64,000 nt of DNA from Heliocidaris tuberculata. Its lineage: Eukaryota > Echinodermata > Echinoidea > Camarodonta > Echinometridae. Below the pieces are notes generated by a model, which searched no databases, was not told the origin of the DNA, and saw only the letters and a list, made by a program, of their open reading frames with translations. The translations under genes and the position numbers were made by a program. The stretch is taken from assembly GCA_025618425.1 (NCBI GenBank), contig CM046841.1:12245144-12309143 (forward strand), read 5' to 3'. Shown here piece by piece: positions 22,466 through 33,871 of the stretch (positions within the stretch are counted from its first letter, which is position 1; every line of letters begins with the position of its first letter).

Positions 22466-22468
<3 letters not shown>

Positions 22469-22752
22469 GGATGAATTCAAACCAAAGATGACGCAGGATA
22501 CTCAGGAAATTTAAGCTTTCGTCTTTCGACTTCTTCAGAAATTTATTCTGTCGTAAACAGAAGTGATGCCAAGGTCTTGTTGAATTCCTTGAATAATGTT
22601 AATAGTTTTGATAGTTTAACATTATTCAAGGAATTCAACAAGACCTTGGCATCACTTCTGTTTACGACAGAATAAATTTCTGAAGAAGTCGAAAGACGAA
22701 AGCTTAAATTTCCTGAGTATCCTGCGTCATCTTTGGTTTGAATTCATCCCAC
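22466..22752. mobile_element. Perfect palindromic MITE inserted in a TA microsatellite
   Basis: Reverse-complement arms with no mismatch seen run from 22463 to 22601 and from 22617 to 22755, leaving a 15-base loop. The element proper begins GTGGGATGAATTC and is flanked by TA on both sides (22464-22465 and 22753-22754), fitting a TA target duplication. It lies next to a (TA)n tract, as expected of a TA-targeting element. No protein is encoded. Confidence 0.9.
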
Positions 22753-22809
22753 TATGTTCTATATCACCCAAACCAAAGCGAATGGTAAAAGTAGACTCAA
22801 CATCATCAC

Positions 22810-22813
<4 letters not shown>

Positions 22814-22864
<51 letters not shown>
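22814..22864. repeat. (TA)n microsatellite
   Basis: About 25 uninterrupted TA units. It lies 60 bp downstream of the palindromic element and probably belonged to one tract with the upstream (TA)n. Confidence 0.95.
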
Positions 22865-22867
<3 letters not shown>

Positions 22868-23356
22868 CCTTGGGGGAAATCATACCCCCCAGGTATGAGG
22901 ACCTGTCTACGCCAATGGAGTATGCAGTTATGGGCCCTGCAATGAATGTTCCTTGGACAATTTGGTTGCGGAACTGTTGGTGGGGCAATGCTCCCCATTA
23001 CCCATTACCTCTTGGAGGCAAGTCCCCCGGCCGGGCCTGTTAAAAAACTTGACCCCCCCCCCCCCCCCCCGCCCGCCCGCCCGTTTGATTTGAAATTTGA
23101 TTGAAATTCATTAATTGATTCAAAAGGAGAAGTCAACGTGTAAAAAGTATTTTCTCGGGGGCCTCCACTTGAACAACTATACACACCCATCTTCCAAGAA
23201 TGATTGCTGCATGCCCACATGGTCTGGATTTAGAGAGAGAGAGAGAGAGAGAAGAAAAGTTACCTTCAAATTTTCCATCTGTCGGTCCTCTCATGTAGAG
23301 AGGATTTCTTTTCTTTTTTTTTAAAGTCTGTTTCTTCTTTTAGGGCGCTGGGCCGG
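22865..23356. other. Non-coding, with C run and GA microsatellite
   Basis: No gene was seen. There is a C-rich run with gcccgcccgcccg at about 23053-23083, (GA)n at 23232-23252, and text resembling the ends of poly-G elements near 22875. Confidence 0.45.
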
Positions 23357-23592
23357 GGTCCGCCCGCTATTCATCAGGACGGCTATTCATATAGAAAACC
23401 GCTATTCATTTAACAAGCGTTATGAATAGTGGTCCTTATGAATGGAGGTCCTCATGAATAGCGAGGTAATTTGTCTATGGTTTGCTTGCTATTTAGAAGG
23501 ACCGCTATTCATACAAAACCGCTAATTCATTTAGTCACGCGTTATGAATAAGTGGTCCTTAGGAATAGCGGTCCTTATAACTAGCGAGGTTA
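23357..23592. repeat. CGCTATTCATAAGGAC repeat, copy 2
   Basis: It matches 14817-15035 in layout: ggtccgc, ctattcat, gaaaaccgctattcattt, a reversed block, gcgaggtaa, tttgtctatggttt, then a second sub-unit ending gcgaggttacc. Substitutions and small indels separate the copies. Confidence 0.75.
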
Positions 23593-23773
23593 CCTCGCTG
23601 CGCCTAAGCTTAGCAGAATTTGTACCACGGGATAAAACATTTTGTTTCCAAAATATAATACAATAAAATGAACTATGAGGTAATTATTTTTTTACAATAA
23701 ACGTAGTTTCTTCACCTTGAAAAGTTGTTACTATTGTTACTACAGGTGATAGCAAACAAATGTTAAGGTAATA

Positions 23774-24086
23774 GGCCCGTATTCTCGAAGTGGCCCAAGT
23801 TAAGCCCGGCTTAACTTAGGCCACTGCTTTATGGAAGGCCATTCGTCAACCCCTAAGTCCTGTATAAACTACTATATTTATGTAACAAAATAAAGAACAA
23901 AATTATTTTCTCGCATGAAATGAGCATCAGAAATCAATTATATTGTGTCGGTTTTGTATTTGCATTTAGTCCCAGAACTATGTGATTTTGTAGGATTAAA
24001 AGAGGGCGACATTTGTCTCTCCATAATTCGATGGCCTAAATCTACAAACTTTAGAGGGGGCTTAAAGTTAGGCGAGAATACGGGCC
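23774..24086. mobile_element. MITE with GGCCCGTATTCTCG ends
   Basis: The left end ggcccgtattctcg is mirrored by cgagaatacgggcc at 24073-24086. Inner arms pair ttaagcccggcttaact, taggccact and ccataattcgatggcct words. It is 313 bp, without coding capacity. Confidence 0.8.
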
Positions 24087-24843
24087 AAAGAGTTTCTTTG
24101 AAATTCTGAACATTGAAAATCCTATGGTATTCACTTCACTTTACAGGGCACACAAGTATTGAGATTCCGAAGAAATATATTCGAGGAATTTAGCAAGGCA
24201 AGCGAAGGTTATAGGATTTCTTTTGAAGTAGAACCTTTGAAAATACTGCACTTAATTTATTTTGTGATTATCTATACTGAGGCGCAAAATTCATTGTATT
24301 ACGAAAGACCAAAGAATTATATTTGTGCCTTGAAGAAAAATTGCAGTTTAAACCCCAACATGAAAACACTTGTCTTATGCACTCTAACCGGGATCGGGGC
24401 GCGTATCCAGGGGCGTCGATCCTGGGAGGGGGGAGGCAGTTGTGCCCAAAAGAAAATATTGGGAGAGGGACGAGGGCAAACATCGTTTTTGCCCCCAATA
24501 AATCCAGAGGTGTAAAATAAAATAAGGAAAAATGATGCAAAACTCCGGAAATGAAACCTTCCAAACAATGAAATACCAAAGGTTTTACACGATCAGATTT
24601 CAATTTTGCCGCACGCTCCGCGCGTAAATTATCTAATTCTCAATGCTTCATGTAACCTTGGAGCAGCTGGTAATTAAGAGGCGTTAAAAAAATCAGAGGC
24701 GAAATGAACATCGTTACGTTAGCATGTCTTGCCCCCCCCCCCCCCATTAAAAAAAAATGGATTGAAGCCCCTGCGCATATCCTTACAAGGACCACAATTA
24801 TTTTTTTCCTTTTCTCCCCTTCTTCTTTCTCTCTTTTTGGGTG

Positions 24844-24874
<31 letters not shown>

Positions 24875-25118
24875 TTTTTTTTGCCCTTTTAAAGTGCCGC
24901 CCGGGACACGTGCCCCCTCTGCCCGCCTTAGATATGCCTCTGAGAATGGATTAACCATCAGTTGTTATAATATTTTTACCACGATATTGTGATTTTGATC
25001 ATTCCGGACACTTGGTAAGTCATAGCTAATTATTTGAGTATTATTAGTTAGGTACACAGACGGCTCCAGATGGGATATAGTGTTCACTTTTTTTTCAACA
25101 TGGATACCTACGTAAAAT
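24087..25118. repeat. Dispersed repeat fragment with poly-T and GT runs
   Basis: The block starting near 24178 (gaggaatttagcaaggcaagcga) and the block near 24885-24945 (cccgggacacgtgccccctc) both have relatives in 59560-60375, in the same order. Between them are ggggcgcgtatccaggggc, a C run (24731), (TG)n and a long T run (24841-24882). There is no gene. Confidence 0.5.
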
Positions 25119-25122
25119 TTAA

Positions 25123-25486
25123 AGTGTACGAAACACCTGAAAAAATAATTTGTATACTGCTAGAAAGTATAGAATTAACCTCACAGAACTTTAACTGGCA
25201 TTCTATAGGTCAACAGTTGGAGTATGAAGGAAATAAAGGATAACATTAAGGTGCTCGCGCGGAACCGAACTACGAGTTGAGTTCCGCGCAAGCCCTTATC
25301 TTGGCGAGTGCGTACGGGTGCGTCGAGTAATCTACTCACGATTCGCTTTTATGCTTATGGAGAGTGTAATTAAACTCGCAATATCTCGTTATAGAAGTAA
25401 TATTTAAAGCCCATATTTTGGATATGGTATAATGACATGGAACCTCTAACATATAGAGCAAAATATTTGTTGGTGATAGGTACCCT
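25123..25486. mobile_element. TTAA-flanked element (family D), copy 1
   Basis: TTAA lies at 25119-25122 and 25487-25490. The ends are AGTGTAC and GGTACCCT. A diverged copy is at about 54536-54908, sharing gtatgaaggaaataaaggat, ccttatcttggcgag and aacctctaacat blocks. No inverted arms beyond the ends and no coding capacity were seen. Confidence 0.7.
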
Positions 25487-25490
25487 TTAA

Positions 25491-26211
25491 AGCTGAAGAC
25501 GATAGCATCGACTGATTTTTAATAAAATGTGCCCAAAGTGCCCAAATTTTATGTTTTAGCGGCCCGCCATTGTTTTATACATTTAAGAGCAAACCTTGGG
25601 GCTAGAAACGGTCGTTTGGTGTTGAAACCCCACTATGAACAGTAAAATGAAATAATTATGGTAATGGTTAAGACCCACCAAAGACCATGGAGGCCTGGTG
25701 TTTGTTCCAAAAGGGCACAAAGGACCAGCTACTCACTAGAGTCGAAAAGAGTGCTTTAAATACTTTTCTCGCTATTTCGATATAAAAATACAATGATACA
25801 ATGTCGGTATGATGATTCTAGTGGCCAAATAATATGTGTCATGTGCCCAAATTCTGATTTTAAAGGACCAAATGTTACATTAGTGATTCTGGAGCATTAG
25901 AATATAGTGGGATGACATATTTTCTTTCAGTCTAAAGATATTTGAAAATGTGTTCCACGAACAGTATTTATCATATCAATCAAGATTACATCATTTTTGG
26001 GGCACCTGAAAGGACATGGGTCCCCTGAATCTATTCATTACGGCCCATTTGCAAATTTCATTAAAAATCATACATTTCACTTACTATAGCATATCGAAAC
26101 ATATGCTACGTGATGTACCGAACTTATTGATGATAGTCATGTACACGGCTGGCACCTTCAGCTTCCATTAAAATGGTTTCAGGCCCATTTTCGTAAATAA
26201 GGTAATTTATA
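25491..26211. other. Non-coding spacer
   Basis: I see no gene or clear repeat structure in this AT-rich stretch before the tandem blocks begin. Confidence 0.45.
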
Positions 26212-26520
26212 GGGCTGCACTTCCTTTGAGGAAATATCACACGGCGGTTATGACCAAAGAGTAGCGTAATGTATAGTTTGCGAAAATACATGACTTTTCC
26301 TCATAAAATTACTCATGATTTTAAAATTATTGTCCAATTTATTTTAAAAGACGTTTCTATTTAAATTTTTACTTTATATTTCATTTTCTCTTCTAAGTTC
26401 TTTATTTAATCGTTTGTGTAATTCATAGGGCTACAATTTGTTTAAGGAAATTTCACAAAGAGGTTGTGACAGAAGAGTAGCGTAATGTATATAGTTTACG
26501 AAAAACAGAGTAATATTTAT
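26212..26520. repeat. Two diverged ~215-bp units
   Basis: The block tagggctgcacttcctttga..gagtagcgtaatgtatagtttgcgaaaa at about 26210-26286 recurs at 26425-26505 as tagggctacaatttgtttaa..gagtagcgtaatgtatatagtttacgaaaa. The units are clearly related but diverged. Confidence 0.65.
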
Positions 26521-26540
26521 TTCCGGAAAATAAACTTAAG

Positions 26541-26697
26541 CAGGAAAACCTGAAAATTATGGAGAAAACCAAGATTTCCTGAATTTCCACTAGGAAAACC
26601 TGAAAATTATTGAGAAAACCAAGATTTCCTGAATTTCCACTAGGAAAACCTGAAAATTATTGAGAAAACCAAGATTTCCTGAATTTCCACTAGGAAA
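26541..26697. repeat. Three tandem copies of a 50-bp unit
   Basis: The unit starts taggaaaacctgaaaattat and ends gaatttccac. Copies start near 26541, 26591 and 26641; the last two are identical as far as read. A partial fourth copy follows (aggaaaatag). Confidence 0.9.
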
Positions 26698-26759
26698 ATA
26701 GCTTTTTTCGTAAATACATGTATTTTTACACTTCCTTAAATTCATGTTATAAAAACCAT

Positions 26760-29700
26760 GAACTTTTCCTTTCGCGACACAAGACCCAATAGGTTTTACT
26801 AAAGATATAAAGGTGTTTTTTGAAAGGAGCGTAATTTATTGTTCTTTAGATATAATGCAGTGAATTATTTTTACAGCTGTTAAGGAGCTTCTGTTTTCAC
26901 AATATTGATGGGACACCCTAATGATTTAAAAGGTTTGCAAAAATGTTTGAAAGGCATTTATTGCAACTTTTCGGATAGAAGACCGATAGGATTTTCATTT
27001 ACATGTAATTTATTCGCATAGTAGAGCCATATTTTTGGGGTTCCTTATTCTTGAAGTGTGTTGTAAAGAGCATGAATTATTGTCCTTTAAATTGAGAAGC
27101 ATACAAACAACTTTAGATTTTGCTCTATAGATAGAATGGAACACCCGAAAAGAAATTGAAACGTGTAAAGAAATTGTTGAAAAGTTCTTTAAAGTTTGTT
27201 CTTTTAGAGAAACCATAATACATGTACAGCTGTATTCAGTTTTTTTTTTTAAAGTTTTGCTGAAAGGAGCGTGATTTTTTGCTCTTTAGATGAACTGTAC
27301 TGAACTGTTTAACTTGAGGACCATTTGCTTTAGCCAGATGGGAAAACCATATTTAGAAGGGGAAAGGTAATCTGAAAGGAGCTTAATTTACTGCTCTTTT
27401 GATACATGGCCATACATGGTTTGAATTGATAAGTTTTACCTGAGGAGCATTTCCTTTTGGCCTTTATGTACACTGTATAGTTAATATTTATATATGAAAT
27501 GTTTAATAAAAAGAGCGTAATTTATTGCTCTTTAAATAGAAGACCATACTTGAATTTCATGTATATTGAAATCTTTTTCTTGAGAATTTGGCTTTGCCAG
27601 ATCGGAAAATGTATATACATGTATATATATATGAAAATTTTTCTAAAAGGAGCGTAATTCATTGCTCTTTAGACAGAAAACCATACAAGAATTGTATTGA
27701 AAAGTATTACTTGAAGATCATTTTATTTAGTCATATTGGAAAATCCATATTTAAATAAGAAGAGATTTATAAAAGGGGAATAATTTTTTGCTCTTTCGAT
27801 AGACATGATAGAAGACCATATATGAAATATATTGAAATGTTTTACTTGAGGAGCATTTGACTTTGCCAGATCGGAAAATCCATAATATTTAAATATGAAA
27901 AGTTTGTTAAAAGGAGCATAATTTATTGCTCTTTAGGTAGAAGACCATATTTCAATAATATTGAAATCTTTTACTTGAGAAGTTGGCTTGGCCAGTTCGG
28001 AAAATCCATATCTAAATATGAAAAGTTTTCTAAAAGGAGCGTTAATTTTTGCTCTTTCGATAAAAGACCATACACGAATTGTATTGAAATGTTTTTATAA
28101 AAAGAGCATAATTTATAGCTCTTTACATAGAAGACCATACTTCAATTATATTGGAATCTTTTACTTGAGAAGTTGGCAATGCCATATGGGAAAATCCATA
28201 ATATTCAAATATGAAAAGTTTGTTAAAAGGAGCATAATTTATTGCTCTTTAGATAGAAAAACATACAAGAATAATTTTGAAAAGTATTATTTGAAGAGCA
28301 TTCGCTTTTGCCATATTGGAAAAATCCATATCTAAATATGAAAAGTTTTCTAAAAGGAGCGTTAATTTTTGCTCTTTCGATAGAAGACCATACATAATTT
28401 GTATTGAAATGTTCCTATCAAAAGAGCATAATTTATTGTTCTTTACAGACATAGAAGACCATATTTATAGAAATCTTTTACTTGAGAAGTTGGCTTTGCC
28501 AGATCGGAAAATCCATATTTAAATATGAAAAGTTTTCTAAAAGGAGCGTTAAATTTTGCTCTTTCGATAGAAGACCATACATGATTTGTATTGAAATGTT
28601 CCTATCAAAAGAGCGTAATTTATTGTTCTTTACAGACATAGAAGACAAAATCTTCTACTTGAGAAGTTGGCTTTGCCAGAGCGGTAAATCCATATCTAAA
28701 TATGAAAAAGTTTTCTAAAAGGAGCGTTAAGTTTTGCTCTTTCGATAGAAGACCATACACGAATTGTATTGAAATGTTTTTATAATTTTTATAAAAAGAG
28801 CATTATTTATTGCTCTTTGCGTAGAAGACCATACTTCAATTATATTGAAATCTTTTACTTGAGAAGTTGGCTTTGCCAGATCGGAAAATCCATATTTACA
28901 TATGAAAAGTTTTCTAAAAGGAGCGTTAAGTTTTGCTCTTTCGATAGAAGACCATACACGAATTGTATTGAAATGTTTTTATAATTTTTATAAAAAGAGC
29001 ATTATTTATTGCTCTTTACGTAGAAGACCATACTTCAATTATATTGAAATATTTTACTTGAGAAGTTGGCATTGCGGTATGGGAAAATCCACAGTATATT
29101 TAAATATGAAAAGTTTGTTAAAAGGAGCATAATTTATTGCTCTTTAGAGAGAAGACCATACATGATTGTACTGAAATGTATCTATAAAAAGAGCATAATT
29201 TATTGCACTTTAGATAGAAGACCAAACTTCAATTATATTGAAATCTTTTACTTGAGAAGTTGGCATTGCCGTATGGGAAAATCCACAATATTTAAATACA
29301 TGTATGTAAAGTTTGTTAAATCATGTTAAATGGAGCCTTAATTTTTGCTCTTTCGATAGAAGACCTTGCATGATTTGTATTGAAATGTATCTATCAAAAG
29401 AGCGTAATTTTTGTTCTCTACAGACATAGAAGACCATACTTCAATTATATTGAAATCTTTTACTTGAGAAGTTGGCTTTGCCAGATCGGAAAATCCATAT
29501 TTAAATATGAAAAGTTTTCTAAAAGGAGCGTTAATTTTTGCTCTTTCGATAGAAGACCATACACGAATTGTATTGAAATGTTTTTATAAAAAGAGCATTA
29601 TTTATTGCTCTTTACGTAGAAGACCATACTTCAATTATATTGAAATATATTTTACTTGAAAAGTTGGCATTGCGGTATGGGAAAATCCACAGTATTTAAA

Positions 29701-31345
29701 TATGAAAAGTTTGTTAAAAGGAGCATAATTTATTGCTCTTTAGATAGAAGACCATACATGAATTGTACTGAAGTGTTTCTATAAAAAGAGCATAATTTAT
29801 TGCTCTTTAGATAGAAGACTATACTTCAATTACATTGAAATCTTTTACCTGAAAAGTTGGCTTTGCCATATGGGAAAATTCATATTTAACTCTGAAAAGT
29901 TTTCCAAAATGTGCATAATTTCTTGCTCCTTGAATTGTTTGAGGAGCATTTGACTTTGCCAGATTGGATAATCCATAATATTTAAATATGAAAATTTTTC
30001 TAAAAGGAGCACAATTCATTTCTCTTTAGATAGAAGACCATACTTCAATTATATTGAAATCTGTTACTTGAGAAGTTGGCTTTGCCAGTTCGGAAAATCC
30101 ATATCTAAATATGAAAAGTTTTCTAAAAGGAGCGTTAATTTTTGCTCTTTCGATAGAAGACCATACATGATTTGTATTGAAATGTTTTCATCAAAAGAGC
30201 GTAATTTACCGTTCTTTACAGACATAGAAGACCATACTTCAATTACATTCAAATCTTTTACCTGAGAAGTTGGCTTTGCCATATGGGAAAATTCATATTT
30301 AACTCTGAAAAGTTTTCCAAAATGTGCATAATTTCTTGCTCCTTGAATTGTTTGAGGAGCATTTGACTTTGCCAGATTGGATAATCCATAATATTTGAAT
30401 ATGAAGTTTTCTAATAGGAGCATAATTTATTGCTCTTTAGATAGAAGACCAAACTTGAATTACATTGAAATGTTTTACTTGAGAAGTTGACTTTGCCATA
30501 TCGGAAAACTCATATTCAAATATGAAAAGTTTTCTAAAAGGAGCGTAAGTTATTGCTCTTTAGATAGAAGACCATACAAGAATTATATTGAAAAGTATTA
30601 CTTGAAGAGCATTTTATTTTTGTTATGTTGGAAAATCCATATTTAAATAAGAAAAGCTTTATAAAAGGAGCCTGATTTTTTGCTCTTTCGATAGAATTCC
30701 ACACATGAATAACATTGAATTTTTTTTCTTGAGGAGCATTTGATTATGCTAGACAGAAAACCTACTTACTACATTTAGATTTTTAAAATAGTTTTCTAAA
30801 AGGAGCCCAATTTAGTGCTCTTTAAATATAAAACCATACATGAAAATAGATGTTTATTTTTCTCAATAGATGGGACACCCCACAAGATTTTCAAGGTGGA
30901 ATGAAAAATTATTTAAAAGAGCATTATTTTTTGTTCTTTAGATATATGAAGAAATATTGGTTTTTCTTGAGCAAAAAAAAAAAAAAAAAAAAAAATTCTA
31001 AAAAGAGCATAGTTCATTGTTCTATAGACAGTTGAAAATACATGAATTTTATTTTAAAAGTTTTATTGAACAACATTAAGATTGTGCTTTATAGATAGAA
31101 CATCCGAAATGATTATTTGCAAGGTGGAAAAAAATTGTTTTCAACAATGTTAAAAGAACATTAACTTTGGCTGTTGAGATCAAAGCTGCATAGCATTTCG
31201 ATACAAAAGTTTTTAGAGTGGCATAAAGCATAAAAGGGGCTCTTTCGACTAAAGACCCTGTACAATTTACATGGGGGAAAAAATGTTAAAAAGAGCATTA
31301 ATTTTCGCTGTTTCGATGGAAAACCCTAAACGATAGAGGAGCAGT
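26760..31345. repeat. 4.6-kb satellite array, ~190-200-bp higher-order unit
   Basis: Two related sub-units alternate: a short one (~65-70 bp, ggagcgttaatttttgctctttcgatagaagacc) and a long one (~125 bp, adding gaagttggctttgccagatc and aaatccatatttaaatatg). Corresponding points at 28824, 29023, 29216, 29429 and 29609 give spacings of 199, 193, 213 and 180 bp. Each sub-unit carries a small hairpin word, agagc..taattt..gctct. The middle (27.9-30.6 kb) is most uniform, and the edges are more diverged and carry A or T insertions. All open frames of 60-119 codons here are translations of the repeat (for example KRSVNFCSFDRRPY) and differ only as the repeat differs. Confidence 0.9.
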
Positions 31346-31491
31346 CATATCTGTTGCTGTAATCAGATGAGTGAAATCCTGCAAAGTATTCTCTTCTATC
31401 GATGTAACCTGTCACCGTCTGGGTCGATCATCTCATTCACTCTGAAAGAAAAGGAAAAAAAAAAAAATGGGTGAGTATAAATGTAGGCCAG

Positions 31492-32362
31492 GAGCCTGTC
31501 CCGAAATAGTCACCCCATTTTACCCGTAAGATTTGACCCCCTAAAGTTACTTAGACCATCTCAGTCATTTGACAAAAGAGGTTGTCAGCCTGACCGTAGC
31601 CGCCGGGTTTAGCCCCCAGAGCCCCAAAAAGAGACCCCAAAGTCGGGTCGATTCCACCACATCTCCCCCATGCACCAAACTGTCAGTAGGAAGTAGTATG
31701 ACTGGACGTTACAAAACACAAAAAACTGACAAAAAATTTCAGTCAGGATGGGGTGTCAGATGGCCCCTAAATATTGGGGTAAATGTTTCCCGTTGAAGCC
31801 CAGAGACCAAATTTTGTCAGAAGGAAGAGCTATGGATGTACATTCCAAAAATATAAAAACTGACAAAATTGTCCATCGGGAAGGGAGTATCAGACCCCCT
31901 GAAATGAAGACCCCAAAGTGCCCTTTGACAACGCTTGCCCCCCAAATGCTCTGTATGTAAAGAAAAACAATGTTCTTACCTTCCGACTATGATAATTCAA
32001 AAGTAATTTTCATTCAATTTACTTTAAATTTTTATAACATAATTTTGAGCATAATAATCTTCTTGAGGTGGAATGTGGTGATAATAAGTCTTTTAATTAA
32101 TAAGTTATTAAATTGGGAAAAATGTATTGCTTTCTCAAAAGTAGCCAAAAATTATTGTCAGGATTATGTAAACACATCCATTGACCAAAGTTTGGTGCAT
32201 GGGGGAGATGGGGTGGAACCAACCCGACTTTGGGGTCTCTGGGGGCTAAACCCGGCAGCTACGGCCAGGCTGACAACGTTTTTGTCAATGACTTAATGGT
32301 CTAAGTAACTTTACGGGGTCAAATCTTATGCGTAAAATGGAGTGACTATTTCGGGACAGGCT
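31492..32362. mobile_element. Large foldback element, copy 2 (complete ends)
   Basis: Both ends are present: agcctgtcccgaaatagtca at 31492 and tgactatttcgggacaggct ending 32362. The arms match copy 1 (9957-11241): accccaaagtcgggtcgatt, ccaaattttgtcagaagga and tcaggattatgtaaacaca are all shared. It is 871 bp. Flanking duplications are not obvious. No transposase is encoded. Confidence 0.85.
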
Positions 32363-33255
32363 AATAATGATCTATAACCGTTTCCAGTAATGGACTAACT
32401 GATAATCACCATTATGGTAAAAGGACCAATCTGGACCAAAAATTATTAGACCAAATGGCTATTAGACCAAATGATCATAGACGTAATGGCTATTGGCTCT
32501 AGTGGTTTATTAATTCAAAATATTCACTGATTTATTGTTAGACTACTTGACGCATATTTTTTGTAAAGTCTGACGGCAAAATTGACAGGTTAATTTTTGT
32601 TGTGTCCAGACACCCCCCCCCCCCCCCCCCATCATACATGAACATGATGACCAAAAAGAGAATTAGAAAAATTCAATGAAAACTGTGAGCCCATTTTTAA
32701 TGTAGTAAGGGTCTCATCTACATTTAGAGTGATTAAATTGTGATTAATCACTAACAATTTCTAAAATGGCAACATAGTGTAAAATGCATAGTCTAATCAC
32801 AAATTTCGTGTGCAAATTGACAATTTTTCTGTTTAATTATTCAGTTTTTATTCATATTGGTTCATAACCCTTACCATACCGTGGGCAGCAAATTCTGCCC
32901 CCAAAATTGAGTGTTGAACATTTCGTTCAGGCTGAGAATAGCTTGAAAATTCTTCCTTATACAGAACCTGTGCCTTAAATATAATATTTATTCCTATGCA
33001 ATATATCTTAACCCAGTTTGCTCAAGAAAAAAAACTCATTGAAAGTTATATTTAACTTTTAAAGTTCATTTTTGACAATTGCCCAAAAATGTGGTGGCAT
33101 GGAAGGGGTTAATAAAGATTTCATTTTATTTTTAAATAGATGTTACATTCAAGGTCTATGGCGGGAGGGGTGTCAGGAACATGACAAAAGTAAAGCTGTC
33201 TCTTTGATGTTAGATTTTGGTAAAATATATGCATTACGTGTACGTCACACCAATT
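32363..33255. other. Non-coding spacer
   Basis: Short duplicated words (attagaccaaatggctattag) lie near 32445-32500, and a C run lies at about 32602-32620. The open frame that spans 33072-33563 crosses two mobile-element ends, so I do not support it as a gene. Confidence 0.5.
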
Positions 33256-33389
33256 CAGTGGCGGATCCAGGCAGGGGCGCCAAGGGTGCGTCCCCCTTAA
33301 ATTTTTCTGTTTTCGATACTTCCTTCCCTATCCTCCGCTCCCACGCTGCTGCCCCCCTCCCCTATTTCAAATTCCTGGATCCGCCACTG
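33256..33389. mobile_element. Mini-element with CAGTGGCGGATCCAGG ends
   Basis: The 16-bp end cagtggcggatccagg (33256-33271) is perfectly mirrored by cctggatccgccactg (33374-33389). CAATT lies directly on both sides (33251-33255 and 33390-33394), a possible 5-bp target duplication. It is 134 bp with a GC-rich interior. Related ends occur at 16118, 35965, 63550 and elsewhere. Confidence 0.8.
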
Positions 33390-33533
33390 CAATTTGTGTT
33401 TGATCATGTTGATTGCAACTTTAAAAATCATAGCTTTCTTAGTTTCGTAACATATTTTTGCTCAAACCTTCACTCATATCTAATTCTTCTGCTCCTTTCA
33501 AAACCAACTTGTAATGAGGTTGGACTTCCCCCT
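33390..33533. mobile_element. TTAA-type MITE (family A), right-end fragment
   Basis: The text catagctttcttagtttcgt, then gctcaaaccttcac, ttctgctcctttcaaaacca, ending gaggttggacttccccct before TTAA (33534-33537), follows the right end of the element at 15371-15954. The left part is missing. Confidence 0.65.
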
Positions 33534-33624
33534 TTAAAAGGTTCTTGGAAAATAGCATGCTAACTTGTTCAAAATACGTATCTTGTCCAGATAAATATTA
33601 CATAACCCATCCAGACACACAATA

Positions 33625-33869
33625 GACCTGTTCACAAATTTATTCAAATTTTATACTTACTTTTAAAACAAAGGTTGCTCTTGACAACCTGAAAGCTTGT
33701 CAGAGGCTTGTCAGACATAGCAACAAGTAATGTATGCAAACTGGATTCCAAGTAGACTCTATTGTAGTTCATTCATTAATTACAGGTTAATGGAATACCT
33801 CGTTACTAAACCAGGCATAGGTCCCCAGTAAAGTTCATCCATTAATTTGAATAACTTTGTGAACAGGTC
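33625..33869. mobile_element. TA-flanked MITE with GACCTGTTCACAAA ends
   Basis: The ends gacctgttcacaaa and tttgtgaacaggtc mirror each other, with TA on both sides (33623-33624 and 33870-33871). Inner words atttattcaaat and attaatttgaata also pair. It is 245 bp and non-coding. Confidence 0.85.
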
Positions 33870-33871
33870 TA

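Noticed and set aside
22168..22998. Frames made of YIYIYIY residues
   Set aside because: They are translations of (TA)n and (CA)n microsatellites.
26760..31345. Many open frames of 60-119 codons with a recurrent KRSVNFCSFDRRPY-like peptide
   Set aside because: They track the tandem DNA repeat, occur on both strands and break irregularly; the peptide similarity follows from the satellite.
26541..31345. CRISPR-like array
   Set aside because: The repeats are long, diverged and lack unique spacers of constant length, and the genome context is eukaryotic.
33072..33563. 163-codon plus-strand frame
   Set aside because: It runs across the mini-element at 33256-33389 and a MITE end at 33390-33533, so the frame is accidental.
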